Shown one piece after another: positions 13,001-26,117 of a DNA stretch of 64,000 nucleotides. The notes below the pieces were generated by a model. It was not told the DNA's origin, did not search any database, and worked only from the letters and a program-made list of their open reading frames with translations. The translations under genes and the position numbers were made by a program. The first letter of the stretch is position 1. Each line of letters opens with the position of its first letter. This DNA is from Auanema rhodensis (taxonomy: Eukaryota; Nematoda; Chromadorea; Rhabditida; Rhabditidae): NCBI GenBank assembly GCA_964057225.1, contig OZ059900.1, forward strand, positions 19,359,638 to 19,423,637, given 5' to 3'.

Positions 13001-14156
13001 TGTTCAGCATGTGAAATGCTTCATTTTAGTATGTAACACGCTGAAATTCGTTGCATTTGACGACTCATATGAACCAAAATCGATTTAATCAATATTAGCC
13101 ATAAGGGGCGTGCCCTCAGAATATGCTAATTTCCTTAATTTTCTAACCCCTGTTTTGTTGTCGTGAAAGTGGAACTAGACGTTGTAGGAACAATTTTGAG
13201 CTAGGTTTCATTGACATTGCATGAGTTTGAACACATGAAATCGTAAGTCAAAACCTTGTTTACAGCGAAATTTCCAAAAACTGGTTTTCCAGCATAATAA
13301 AATATTTCTCATGGGAAATACTGTGTTTTTGTATTTTTATAGTGTTCAGCATGTAAGATGCTTCATTTTAGTATGTAACACGCTGAAATTCGTTGCATTT
13401 GACGACTCATATGAACAAAAATCGATTTAATCAATATTAGCCATAAGAGGCGTGCCCTCAGAATATGCTAATTTCCTTAATTTTCTAACCCCTGTTTTTT
13501 TGTCGTGAAAGTGGAACTAGACGTTGTAATAACAATTTTGAGCTAGGTTTCATTGACATTGCATGAGTTTGAACACATGAAATCGTAAGTCAAAACCTTG
13601 TTTACAGCGAAATTTCCAAAAACTGGTTTTCCAGCATAATAAAATATTTCTCATGGGAAATACTGTGTTTTTGTATTTTTCTAGTGTTCAGCATGTGAAA
13701 TGCTTCATTTTAGTATGTAACACGCTGAAATTCGTTGCATTTGACGACTCATATGAACAAAAATCGATTTAATCAATATTAGCCATAAGGGGCGTGCCCT
13801 CAGAATATGCTAATTTCCTTAATTTTCTAACCCCTGTTTTGTTGTCGTGAAAGTGGAACTAGACGTTGTAGGAACAATTTTGAGCTAGGTTTCATTGACA
13901 TTGCATGAGTTTGAACACATGAAATCGTAAGTCAAAACCTTGTTTACAGCGAAATTTCCAAAAACTGGTTTTCCAGCATAATAAAATATTTCTCATGGGA
14001 AATACTGTGTTTTTGTATTTTTCTAGTGTTCAGCATGTAAAATGCTTCATTTTAGTATGTAACACGCTGAAATTCGTTGCATTTGACGACTCATATGAAC
14101 AAAAATCGATTTAATCAATATTAGCCATAAGAGGCGTGCCCTCAGAATATGCTAAT
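10055..14156. repeat. 12-monomer HOR, 4102 bp, copy 2
   Basis: Monomers 30-41, directly adjoining copy 1 with no spacer. Rare markers such as AACCACTG (12465 region), ATATAAGCC (12406 region), GAACCAAAATCG (13074 region) and GTAAGATGC (13354 region) sit exactly 4102 bp from their partners. The similarity stops at 14157, where the next monomer is TAATAAC rather than AAAAGTGG, so this is a clean two-copy tandem duplication. It is recent judged by the absence of visible differences, or an assembly effect. Confidence 0.93.
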
Positions 14157-17100
14157 TTCCTTAATTTTCTAACCCCTGTTTTTTTGTCGTGAAAGTGGAA
14201 CTAGACGTTGTAATAACAATTTTGAGCTAGGTTTCATTGACATTGCATGAGTTTGAACACATGAAATCGTAAGTCAAAACCTTGTTTACAGCGAAATTTC
14301 CAAAAACTGGTTTTCCAGCATAATAAAATATTTCTCATGGGAAATACTGTGTTTTTGTATTTTTCTAGTGTTCAGCATGTGAAATGCTTCATTTTAGTAT
14401 GTAACACGCTGAAATTCGTTGCATTTGACGACTCATATGAACAAAAATCGATTTAATCAATATTAGCCATAAGGGGCGTGCCCTCAGAATATGCTAATTT
14501 CCTTAACTTTCTAACCCCTGTTTTGTTGTCGTGAAAGTGGAACTAGACGTTGTAGGAACAATTTTGAGCTAGGTTTCATTGACATTGCATGAGTTTGAAC
14601 ACATGAAATCGTAAGTCAAAACCTTGTTTACAGCGAAATTTCCAAAAACTGGTTTTCCAGCATAATAAAATATTTCTCATGGGAAATACTGTGTTTTTGT
14701 ATTTTTCTAGTGTTCAGCATGTAAAATGCTTCATTTTAGTATGTAACACGCTGAAATTCGTTTCATTTGACGACTCATATGAACAAAAATCGATTTAATC
14801 AATATTAGCCATAAGGGGCGTGCCCTCAGAATATGCTAATTTCCTTAATTTTCTAACCCCTGTTTTTTTGTCGTGAAAGTGGAACTAGACGTTGTAGGAA
14901 CAATTTTGAGCTAGGTTTCATTGACATTGCATGAGTTTGAACACATGAAATCGTAAGTCAAAACCTTGTTTACAGCGAAATTTCCAAAAACTGGTTTTCC
15001 AGCATAATAAAATATTTCTCATGGGAAATACTGTGTTTTTGTATTTTTATAGTGTTCAGCATGTAAAATGTTTCATTTTAGTATGTAACACGCTGAAATT
15101 CGTTGCATTTGACGACTCATATGAACAAAAATCGATTTAATCAATATTAGCCATAAAGGGCGTGCCCTCAGAATATGCTAATTTCCTTAATTTTCTAACC
15201 CCTGTTTTGTTGTCGTGAAAGTGGAACTAGACGTTGTAGGAACAATTTTGAGCTAGGTTTCATTGACATTGCATGAGTTTGAACACATGAAATCGTAAGT
15301 CAAAACCTTGTTTACAGCGAACTTTCCAAAAACTGGTTTTCCAGCATAATAAAATATTTCTTATGGGAAATACTGTGTTTTTGTATTTTTCTAGTGTTCA
15401 GCATGTGAAATGCTTCATTTTAGTATGTAACACGCTGAAATTCGTTGCATTTGACGACTCATATGAACAAAAATCGATTTAATCAATATTAGCCATAAGG
15501 GGCGTGCCCTCAGAATATGCTAATTTCCTTAATTTTCTAACCCCTGTTTTTTGTCGTGAAAGTGGAACTAGACGTTGTAGGAACAATTTTGAGCTAGGTT
15601 TCATTGACATTGCATGAGTTTGAACACATGAAATCGTAAGTCAAAACCTTGTTTACAGCGAAATTTCCAAAAACTGGTTTTCCAGCATAATAAAATATTT
15701 CTCATGGGAAATACTGTGTTTTTGTATTTTTATAGTGTTCAGCATGTAAAATGCTTCATTTTAGTATGTAACACGCTGAAATTCGTTGCATTTGACGACT
15801 CATATGAACAAAAATCGATTTAATCAATATTAGCCATAAGAGGCGTGCCCTCAGAATATGCTAATTTCCTTAATTTTCTAACCCCTGTTTTTTTGTCGTG
15901 AAAGTGGAACTAGACGTTGTAATAACAATTTTGAGCTAGGTTTCATTGACATTGCATGAGTTTGAACACATGAAATCGTAAGTCAAAACCTTGTTTACAG
16001 CGAAATTTCCAAAAACTGGTTTTCCAGCATAATAAAATATTTCTCATGGGAAATACTGTGTTTTTGTATTTTTCTAGTGTTCAGCATGTGAAATGCTTCA
16101 TTTTAGTATGTAACACGCTGAAATTCGTTGCATTTGACGACTCATATGAACAAAAATCGATTTAATCAATATTAGCCATAAGGGGCGTGCCCTCAGAATA
16201 TGCTAATTTCCTTAATTTTCTAACCCCTGTTTTGTTGTCGTGAAAGTGGAACTAGACGTTGTAGGAACAATTTTGAGCTAGGTTTCATTGACATTGCATG
16301 AGTTTGAACACATGAAATCGTAAGTCAAAACCTTGTTTACAGCGAAATTTCCAAAAACTGGTTTTCCAGCATAATAAAATATTTCTCATGGGAAATACTG
16401 TGTTTTTGTATTTTTCTAGTGTTCAGCATGTAAAATGCTTCATTTTAGTATGTAACACGCTGAAATTCGTTTCATTTGACGACTCATATGAACAAAAATC
16501 GATTTAATCAATATTAGCCATAAGGGGCGTGCCCTCAGAATATGCTAATTTCCTTAATTTTCTAACCCCTGTTTTTTTGTCGTGAAAGTGGAACTAGACG
16601 TTGTAGGAACAATTTTGAGCTAGGTTTCATTGACATTGCATGAGTTTGAACACATGAAATCGTAAGTCAAAACCTTGTTTACAGCGAAATTTCCAAAAAC
16701 TGGTTTTCCAGCATAATAAAATATTTCTCATGGGAAATACTGTGTTTTTGTATTTTTATAGTGTTCAGCATGTAAAATGTTTCATTTTAGTATGTAACAC
16801 GCTGAAATTCGTTGCATTTGACGACTCATATGAACAAAAATCGATTTAATCAATATTAGCCATAAAGGGCGTGCCCTCAGAATATGCTAATTTCCTTAAT
16901 TTTCTAACCCCTGTTTTGTTGTCGTGAAAGTGGAACTAGACGTTGTAGGAACAATTTTGAGCTAGGTTTCATTGACATTGCATGAGTTTGAACACATGAA
17001 ATCGTAAGTCAAAACCTTGTTTACAGCGAACTTTCCAAAAACTGGTTTTCCAGCATAATAAAATATTTCTTATGGGAAATACTGTGTTTTTGTATTTTTC

Positions 17101-17233
17101 TAGTGTTCAGCATGTGAAATGCTTCATTTTAGTATGTAACACGCTGAAATTCGTTGCATTTGACGACTCATATGAACAAAAATCGATTTAATCAATATTA
17201 GCCATAAGGGGCGTGCCCTCAGAATATGCTAAT
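14157..17233. repeat. Five-monomer repeat, 1709 bp, nearly two copies
   Basis: Monomers 42-50. The order TAATAAC/GTGAAATGC, GTTTTGTTG/TTCGTTTCAT, ATAG/AAAATGTTTC/AAAGGGCG, GTTTTGTTG/GAACTTTCC/TTCTTATGGG, then T6/ATAG/AGGCG starts at 14157 and its first four members recur from 15866. The first copy has a private TTAACTTTCT change near 14505. The first two members also follow a similar pair at 13473-14156, so this pair was duplicated in tandem as a 684-bp dimer. Confidence 0.88.
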
Positions 17234-19283
17234 TTCCTTAATTTTCTAACCCCTGTTTTGTTGTCGTGAAAGTGGAACTAGACGTTGTAGGAACAATTTT
17301 GAGCTAGGTTTCATTGACATTGCATGAGTTTGAACACATGAAATCGTAAGTCAAAACCTTGTTTACAGCGAAATTTCCAAAAACTGGTTTTCCAGCATAA
17401 TAAAATATTTCTCATGGGAAATACTGTGTTTTTGTATTTTTCTAGTGTTCAGCATGTAAAATGCTTCATTTTAGTATGTAACACGCTGAAATTCGTTGCA
17501 TTTGACGACTCATATGAACAAAAATCGATTTAATCAATATTAGCCATAAGGGGCGTGCCCTCAGAATATGCTAATTTCCTTAATTTTCTAACCCCTGTTT
17601 TTTGTCGTGAAAGTGGAACTAGACGTTGTAGGAACAATTTTGAGCTAGGTTTCATTGACATTGCATGAGTTTGAACACATGAAATCGTAAGTCAAAACCT
17701 TGTTTACAGCGAAATTTCCAAAAACTGGTTTTCCAGCATAATAAAATATTTCTCATGGGAAATACTGTGTTTTTGTATTTTTATAGTGTTCAGCATGTAA
17801 AATGCTTCATTTTAGTATGTAACACGCTGAAATTCGTTGCATTTGACGACTCATATGAACAAAAATCGATTTAATCAATATTAGCCATAAGGGGCGTGCC
17901 CTCAGAATATGCTAATTTCCTTAATTTTCTAACCCCTGTTTTTTTGTCGTGAAAGTGGAATTAGACGTTGTAGGAACAATTTTGAGCTAGGTTTCATTGA
18001 CATTGCATGAGTTTGAACACATGAAATCGTAAGTCAAAACCTTGTTTACAGCGAAACTTCCAAAAACTGGTTTTCCAGCATAATAAAATATTTCTCATGG
18101 GAAATACTGTGTTTTTGTATTTTTATGGTGTTCAGCATGTAAAATGCTTCATTTTAGTATGTAGCACGCTGAAATTCGTTGCATTTGACGACTCATATGA
18201 ACAAAAATCGATTTAATCAATATTAGCCATAAGGGTCGTGCCCTCAGAATATGCTAATTTCCTTAATTTTCTAACCCCTGTTTTTTTGTCGTGAAAGTGG
18301 AACTAGACGTTGTAGGAACAGTTTTGAGCTAGGTTTCATTGACATTGCATGAGTTTGAACACATGAAATCGTAAGTCAAAACCTTGTTTACAGCGAAATT
18401 TCCAAAAAGTGGTTTTCCAGCATAATAAAATATTTCTCATGGGAAATACTGTGTTTTTGTATTTTTCTAGTGTTCAGCATGTAAAATGCTTCATTTAAGT
18501 ATGTGACACGCTGAAATTCGTTGCATTTGACGACTCATATGAACAAAAATCGATTTAATCAATATTAGCCATAAGGGGCGTGCCCTCAGATTATGCTAAT
18601 TTCCTTAATTTTCTAACCCCTGTTTTTTGTCGTGAAAGTGGAACTAGACGTTGTAGGAACAATTTTGAGCTAGGTTTCATTGACATTGCATGAGTTTGAA
18701 CACATGAAATCGTAAGTCAAAACCTTGTTTACAGCGAAATTTCCAAAAACTGGTTTTCCAGCATAATAAAATATTTCTCATGGGAAATACTGTGTTTTTG
18801 TATTTTTCTAGTGTTCAGCATGCAAAATACTTCATTTTAGTATGTAACACGCTGAAATTCGTTGCATTTGACGACTCATATGAACAAAAATCGATTTAAT
18901 CAATATTAGCCATAAGGGGCGTGCCCTCAGAATATGCTAATTTCCTAAATTTTCTAACCCCTGTTTTTTTGTCGTGAAAGTGGAACTAGACGTTGTACGA
19001 ACAATTTTGAGCTAGGTTTCATTGACATTGCATGAGTTTGAACACATGAAATCGTAAGTCAAAACCTTGTTTACAGCGAAATTTCCAAAAACTGGTTTTC
19101 CAGCATAATAAAATATTTCTCATGGGAAAAACTGTGTTTTTGTATTTTTCTAGTGTTCAGCATGTAAAATGCTTCATTTTAGTATGTAACACGCTGAAAT
19201 TCGTTGCATTTGACGACTCATATGAACAAAAATCGATTTAATCAATATTAGCCATAAGAGGCGTGCCCTCAGAATATGCTAAT
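15525..19283. repeat. Ten-monomer block A, copy 2 (11 monomers)
   Basis: Monomers 46-56, collinear with 3489-6977. Where copy 1 has a single 413-bp monomer, this copy has two ordinary monomers (15866-16207 and 16208-16549), which supplies the ancestor state for the 413-bp variant. Small differences include AAATTTCC instead of AAACTTCC in the monomer at 17576 and GTAGCACGC in that at 17917. The block ends at 19283, where the short 341-bp class begins. Confidence 0.87.
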
Positions 19284-19624
19284 TTCCTTAATTTTCTAAC
19301 CCCTGTTTTTTTGTCGTGAAAGTGGAACTATACGTTGTACGAACAATTTTGAGCTAGGTTTCATTGACATTGCATGAGTTTGAACACATGAAATCGTAAG
19401 TCAAAACCTTGTTTACAGCGAAAATTCCAAAAACTGGTTTCCAGTATAATAAAATATTTCTCATGGGAAATACTGTGTTTTTGTATTTTTCTAGTGTTCA
19501 GCATGTAAAATGCTTCATTTAAGTATGTAACACGCTGAAATTCGTTGCATTTGACTACTCATATGAACAAAAATCGATTTAATCAATATTAGCCATAAGG
19601 GGCGTGCCCTCAGAATATGCTAAT
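19284..19624. repeat. Short 341-bp class monomer
   Basis: First of a class with linked changes: AAAATTCC, a missing T giving CTGGTTTCCAG, CAGTATAATAAA in place of CAGCATAATAAA, and CATTTAAGTATG. Other members start at 19967, 21334, 23042, 24409 and 27486; members at 41163 and 42871 have the shortened loop but keep CAGCAT. Many also have GACTACTC in place of GACGACTC. The change to CAGTATAAT creates a TATAAT string beside AATAAA. The linkage of four or more changes shows one founder that spread. Confidence 0.9.
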
Positions 19625-22600
19625 TTCCTTAATTTTCTAACCCCTGTTTTTTTGTCGTGAAAGTGGAACTAGACGTTGTACAAACAATTTTGAGCTAGGT
19701 TTCATTGACATTGCATGAGTTTGAACACATGAAATCGTAAGTCAAAACCTTGTTTACAGCGAAATTTCCAAAAACTGGTTTTCCAGCATAATAAAATATT
19801 TCTCATGGGAAATACTGTGTTTTTGTATTTTTCTAGTGTTCAGCATGTAAAATGCTTCATTTTAGTATGTAACACGCTGAAATTCGTTGCATTTGACGAC
19901 TCATATGAACAAAAATCGATTTAATCAATATTAGCCATAAGGGGCGTGCCCTCAGAATATGCTAATTTCCTTAATTTTCTAACCCCTGTTTTTTTGTCGT
20001 GAAAGTGGAACTAGACGTTGTACGAACAATTTTGAGCTAGGTTTCATTGACATTGCATGAGTTTGAACACATGAAATTGTAAGTCAAAACCTTGTTTACA
20101 GCGAAAATTCCAAAAACTGGTTTCCAGTATAATAAAATATTTCTCATGGGAAATACTGTGTTTTTGTATTTTTCTAGTGTTCAGCATGTAAAATGCTTCA
20201 TTTAAGTATGTAACACGCTGAAATTCGTTGCATTTGACTACTCATATGAACAAAAATCGATTTAATCAATATTAGCCATAAGGGGCGTGCCCTCAGAATA
20301 TGCTAATTTCCTTAATTTTCTAACCCCTGTTTTTTTGTCGTGAAAGTGGAACTAGACGTTGTACAAACAATTTTGAGCTAGGTTTCATTGACATTGCATG
20401 AGTTTGAACACATGAAATCGTAAGTCAAAACCTTGTTTACAGCGAAATTTCCAAAAACTGGTTTTCCAGCATAATAAAATATTTCTCATGGGAAATACTG
20501 TGTTTTTGTATTTTTCTAGTGTTCAGCATGTAAAATACTTCATTTTAGTATGTAACACGCTAAAATATGTTGCATTTGACGACTCATATGAACAAACATC
20601 GATTTAATCAATATTAGCCATAAGGGGCGTGCCCTCAGAATATGCTAATTTCCTTAATTTTCTAACCCCTGTTTTTTTGTCGTGAAAGTGTAACTAGACG
20701 TTGTACGAACAATTTTGAGCTCGGTTTCATTGACATTGCATGAGTTTGAACACATGAAATCGTAAGTCAAAACCTTGTTTACAGCGAAATTTCCAAAAAC
20801 TGGTTTTCCAGCATAATAAAATATTTCTTATGGGAAATACTGTGTTTTTGTATTTTTCTAGTGTTCAGCATGTAAAATACTTCATTTTAGTATGTAACAC
20901 GCTGAAATTCGTTGCATTTGACGACTCATATGAACAAAAATCGATTTAATCAATATTAGCCATAAGGGGCGTGCCCTCAGAATATGCTAATTTCCTAAAT
21001 TTTCTAACCCCTGTTTTTTTGTCGTGAAAGTGGAACTAGACGTTGTACGAACAGTTTTGAGCTAGGTTTCATTGACATTGCATGAGTTTGAACACATGAA
21101 ATCGTAAGTCAAAACCTTGTTTACAGCGAAATTTCCAAAAACTGGTTTTCCAGCATAATAAAATATTTCTCATGGGAAAAACTGTGTTTTTGTATTTTTC
21201 TAGTGTTCAGCATGTAAAATGCTTCATTTTAGTATGTAACACGCTGAAATTCGTTGCATTTGACGACTCATATGAACAAAAATCGATTTAATCAATATTA
21301 GCCATAAGGGGCGTGCCCTCAGAATATGCTAATTTCCTAAATTTTCTAACCCCTGTTTTTTTGTCGTGAAAGTGGAACTAGACGTTGTACGAACAGTTTT
21401 GAGCTAGGTTTCATTGACATTGCATGAGTTTGAACACATGAAATCGTAAGTCAAAACCTTGTTTACAGCGAAAATTCCAAAAACTGGTTTCCAGTATAAT
21501 AAAATATTTCTCATGGGAAATACTGTGTTTTTGTATTTTTCTAGTGTTCAGCATGTAAAATGCTTCATTTAAGTATGTAACACGCTGAAATTCGTTGCAT
21601 TTGACGACTCATATGAACAAAAATCGATTTAATCAATATTAGCCATAAGGGGCGTGCCCTCAGAATATGCTAATTTCCTTAATTTTCTAACCCCTGTTTT
21701 TTTGTCGTGAAAGTGGAACTAGACGTTGTACGAACAATTTTGAGCTAGGTTTCATTGACATTGCATGAGTTTGAACACATGAAATCGTAAGTCAAAACCT
21801 TGTTTACAGCGAACTTTCCAAAAACTGGTTTTCCAGCATAATAAAATATTTCTCATGGGAAATACTGTGTTTTTGTATTTTTCTAGTGTTCAGCATGTGA
21901 AATGCTTCATTTTAGTATGTAACAGGCTGAAATTCGTTGCATTTGACGACTCATATGAACAAAAATCGATTTAATCAATATTAGCCATAAGGGGCGTGCC
22001 CTCAGAATATGCTAATTTCCTTAATTTTCTAACCCCTGTTTTGTTGTCGTGAAAGTGGAACTAGACGTTGTAGGAACAATTTTGAGCTAGGTTTCATTGA
22101 CATTGCATGAGTTTGAACACATGAAATCGTAAGTCAAAACCTTGTTTACAGCGAAATTTCCAAAAACTGGTTTTCCAGCATAATAAAATATTTCTCATGG
22201 GAAATACTGTGTTTTTGTATTTTTCTAGTGTTCAGCATGTAAAATGCTTCATTTTAGTATGTAACACGCTGAAATTCGTTGCATTTGACGACTCATATGA
22301 ACAAAAATCGATTTAATCAATATTAGCCATAAGGGGCGTGCCCTCAGAATATGCTAATTTCCTTAATTTTCTAACCCCTGTTTTTTGTCGTGAAAGTGGA
22401 ACTAGACGTTGTAGGAACAATTTTGAGCTAGGTTTCATTGACATTGCATGAGTTTGAACACATGAAATCGTAAGTCAAAACCTTGTTTACAGCGAAATTT
22501 CCAAAAACTGGTTTTCCAGCATAATAAAATATTTCTCATGGGAAATACTGTGTTTTTGTATTTTTATAGTGTTCAGCATGTAAAATGCTTCATTTTAGTA

Positions 22601-23041
22601 TGTAACACGCTGAAATTCGTTGCATTTGACGACTCATATGAACAAAAATCGATTTAATCAATATTAGCCATAAGGGGCGTGCCCTCAGAATATGCTAATT
22701 TCCTTAATTTTCTAACCCCTGTTTTTTTGTCGTGAAAGTGGAATTAGACGTTGTAGGAACAATTTTGAGCTAGGTTTCATTGACATTGCATGAGTTTGAA
22801 CACATGAAATCGTAAGTCAAAACCTTGTTTACAGCGAAACTTCCAAAAACTGGTTTTCCAGCATAATAAAATATTTCTCATGGGAAATACTGTGTTTTTG
22901 TATTTTTCTAGTGTTCAGCATGTAAAATGATTCATTTTAGTATGTAACACGCTGAAATTCGTTGCATTTGACGACTCATATGAACAAAAATCGATTTAAT
23001 CAATATTAGCCATAAGGGGCGTGCCCTCAGAATATGCTAAT
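19284..23041. repeat. Monomers 57-67, start of nine-monomer repeat
   Basis: From 19967 the series ATTGTAAG short class, ACAAAC/ATATGTTGC/AACATCG, GTGTAACTAG/TTCTTATGGG, TTCCTAAATT/GGGAAAAACTG, TTCCTAAATT short class, GAACTTTCC/AACAGGCTG, GTTTTGTTG, T6/ATAG and GGAATTAG forms one nine-monomer unit (3075 bp). Monomers 57-58 are an extra copy of the first two (dimer, 683 bp). Private changes include AACTATACG at 19329 and GAGCTCGG at 20719. Confidence 0.83.
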
Positions 23042-26000
23042 TTCCTTAATTTTCTAACCCCTGTTTTTTTGTCGTGAAAGTGGAACTAGACGTTGTACGA
23101 ACAATTTTGAGCTAGGTTTCATTGACATTGCATGAGTTTGAACACATGAAATTGTAAGTCAAAACCTTGTTTACAGCGAAAATTCCAAAAACTGGTTTCC
23201 AGTATAATAAAATATTTCTCATGGGAAATACTGTGTTTTTGTATTTTTCTAGTGTTCAGCATGTAAAATGCTTCATTTAAGTATGTAACACGCTGAAATT
23301 CGTTGCATTTGACTACTCATATGAACAAAAATCGATTTAATCAATATTAGCCATAAGGGGCGTGCCCTCAGAATATGCTAATTTCCTTAATTTTCTAACC
23401 CCTGTTTTTTTGTCGTGAAAGTGGAACTAGACGTTGTACAAACAATTTTGAGCTAGGTTTCATTGACATTGCATGAGTTTGAACACATGAAATCGTAAGT
23501 CAAAACCTTGTTTACAGCGAAATTTCCAAAAACTGGTTTTCCAGCATAATAAAATCTTTCTCATGGGAAATACTGTGTTTTTGTATTTTTCTAGTGTTCA
23601 GCATGTAAAATACTTCATTTTAGTATGTAACACGCTGAAATATGTTGCATTTGACGACTCATATGAACAAACATCGATTTAATCAATATTAGCCATAAGG
23701 GGCGTGCCCTCAGAATATGCTAATTTCCTTAATTTTCTAACCCCTGTTTTTTTGTCGGGAAAGTGTAACTAGACGTTGTACGAACAATTTTGAGCTAGGT
23801 TTCATTGACATTGCATGAGTTTGAACACATGAAATCGTAAGTCAAAACCTTGTTTACAGCGAAATTTCCAAAAACTGGTTTTCCAGCATAATAAAATATT
23901 TCTTATGGGAAATACTGTGTTTTTGTATTTTTCTAGTGTTCAGCATGTAAAATACTTCATTTTAGTATGTAACACGCTGAAATTCGTTGCATTTGACGAC
24001 TCATATGAACAAAAATCGATTTAATCAATATTAGCCATAAGGGGCGTGCCCTCAGAATATGCTAATTTCCTAAATTTTCTAACCCCTGTTTTTTTGTCGT
24101 GAAAGTGGAACTAGACGTTGTACGAACAGTTTTGAGCTAGGTTTCATTGACATTGCATGAGTTTGAACACATGAAATCGTAAGTCAAAACCTTGTTTACA
24201 GCGAAATTTCCAAAAACTGGTTTTCCAGCATAATAAAATATTTCTCATGGGAAAAACTGTGTTTTTGTATTTTTCTAGTGTTCAGCATGTAAAATGCTTC
24301 ATTTTAGTATGTAACACGCTGAAATTCGTTGCATTTGACGACTCATATGAACAAAAATCGATTTAATCAATATTAGCCATAAGGGGCGTGCCCTCAGAAT
24401 ATGCTAATTTCCTAAATTTTCTAACCCCTGTTTTTTTGTCGTGAAAGTGGAACTAGACGTTGTACGAACAGTTTTGAGCTAGGTTTCATTGACATTGCAT
24501 GAGTTTGAACACATGAAATCGTAAGTCAAAACCTTGTTTACAGCGAAAATTCCAAAAACTGGTTTCCAGTATAATAAAATATTTCTCATGGGAAATACTG
24601 TGTTTTTGTATTTTTCTAGTGTTCAGCATGTAAAATGCTTCATTTAAGTATGTAACACGCTGAAATTCGTTGCATTTGACGACTCATATGAACAAAAATC
24701 GATTTAATCAATATTAGCCATAAGGGGCGTGCCCTCAGAATATGCTAATTTCCTTAATTTTCTAACCCCTGTTTTTTTTGTCGTGAAAGTGGAACTAGAC
24801 GTTGTAGGAACAATTTTGAGCTAGGTTTTATTGACATTGCATGAGTTTGAACACATGAAATCGTAAGTCAAAACCTTGTTTACAGCGAAATTTCCAAAAA
24901 CTCGTTTTCCAGCATAATAAAATATTTCTCATGGGAAATACTGTGTTTTTGTATTTTTTTAGTGTTCAGCATGTAAAATGCTTCATTTTAGTATGTAACA
25001 CGCTGAAATTAATTGCATTTGACGACTCATATGAACAAAAATCGATTTAATCAATATTAGCCATAAGGGGCGTGCCCTCAGAATATGCTAATTTCCTTAA
25101 TTTTCTAACCCCTGTTTTTTTGTCGTGAAAGTGGAACTAGACGTTGTACGAACAATTTTGAGCTAGGTTTCATTGACATTGCATGAGTTTGAACACATGA
25201 AATCGTAAGTCAAAACCTTGTTTACAGCGAACTTTCCAAAAACTGGTTTTCCAGCATAATAAAATATTTCTCATGGGAAATACTGTGTTTTTGTATTTTT
25301 CTAGTGTTCAGCATGTGAAATGCTTCATTTTAGTATGTAACAGGCTGAAATTCGTTGCATTTGACGACTCATATGAACAAAAATCGATTTAATCAATATT
25401 AGCCATAAGGGGCGTGCCCTCAGAATATGCTAATTTCCTTAATTTTCTAACCCCTGTTTTGTTGTCGTGAAAGTGGAACTAGACGTTGTAGGAACAATTT
25501 TGAGCTAGGTTTCATTGACATTGCATGAGTTTGAACACATGAAATCGTAAGTCAAAACCTTGTTTACAGCGAAATTTCCAAAAACTGGTTTTCCAGCATA
25601 ATAAAATATTTCTCATGGGAAATACTGTGTTTTTGTATTTTTCTAGTGTTCAGCATGTAAAATGCTTCATTTTAGTATGTAACACGCTGAAATTCGTTGC
25701 ATTTGACGACTCATATGAACAAAAATCGATTTAATCAATATTAGCCATAAGGGGCGTGCCCTCAGAATATGCTAATTTCCTTAATTTTCTAACCCCTGTT
25801 TTTTGTCGTGAAAGTGGAACTAGACGTTGTAGGAACAATTTTGAGCTAGGTTTCATTGACATTGCATGAGTTTGAACACATGAAATCGTAAGTCAAAACC
25901 TTGTTTACAGCGAAATTTCCAAAAACTGGTTTTCCAGCATAATAAAATATTTCTCATGGGAAATACTGTGTTTTTGTATTTTTATAGTGTTCAGCATGTA

Positions 26001-26117
26001 AAATGCTTCATTTTAGTATGTAACACGCTGAAATTCGTTGCATTTGACGACTCATATGAACAAAAATCGATTTAATCAATATTAGCCATAAGGGGCGTGC
26101 CCTCAGAATATGCTAAT
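23042..26117. repeat. Nine-monomer repeat, second copy with one monomer exchanged
   Basis: Monomers 68-76. The first five match 19967-21674 at +3075 bp. Then a 343-bp monomer (24750-25092; T8, ACTCG, TTTTTTTAG, TTAATTGC) is inserted, and the next three match 21675-22699 at +3418 bp. The GGAATTAG monomer that closes the first copy is absent. The inserted class is the same as at 8345, 12447 and 27827. Private changes include AAATCTTTC at about 23554 and GTCGGGAAAG at about 23758. Confidence 0.83.

Noticed and set aside
19448-19453. TATAAT in the short class as a bacterial -10 promoter
   Set aside because: The string arises from one base change beside AATAAA in an AT-rich repeat, has no fitting -35 partner that I could see, and the context is eukaryotic satellite.
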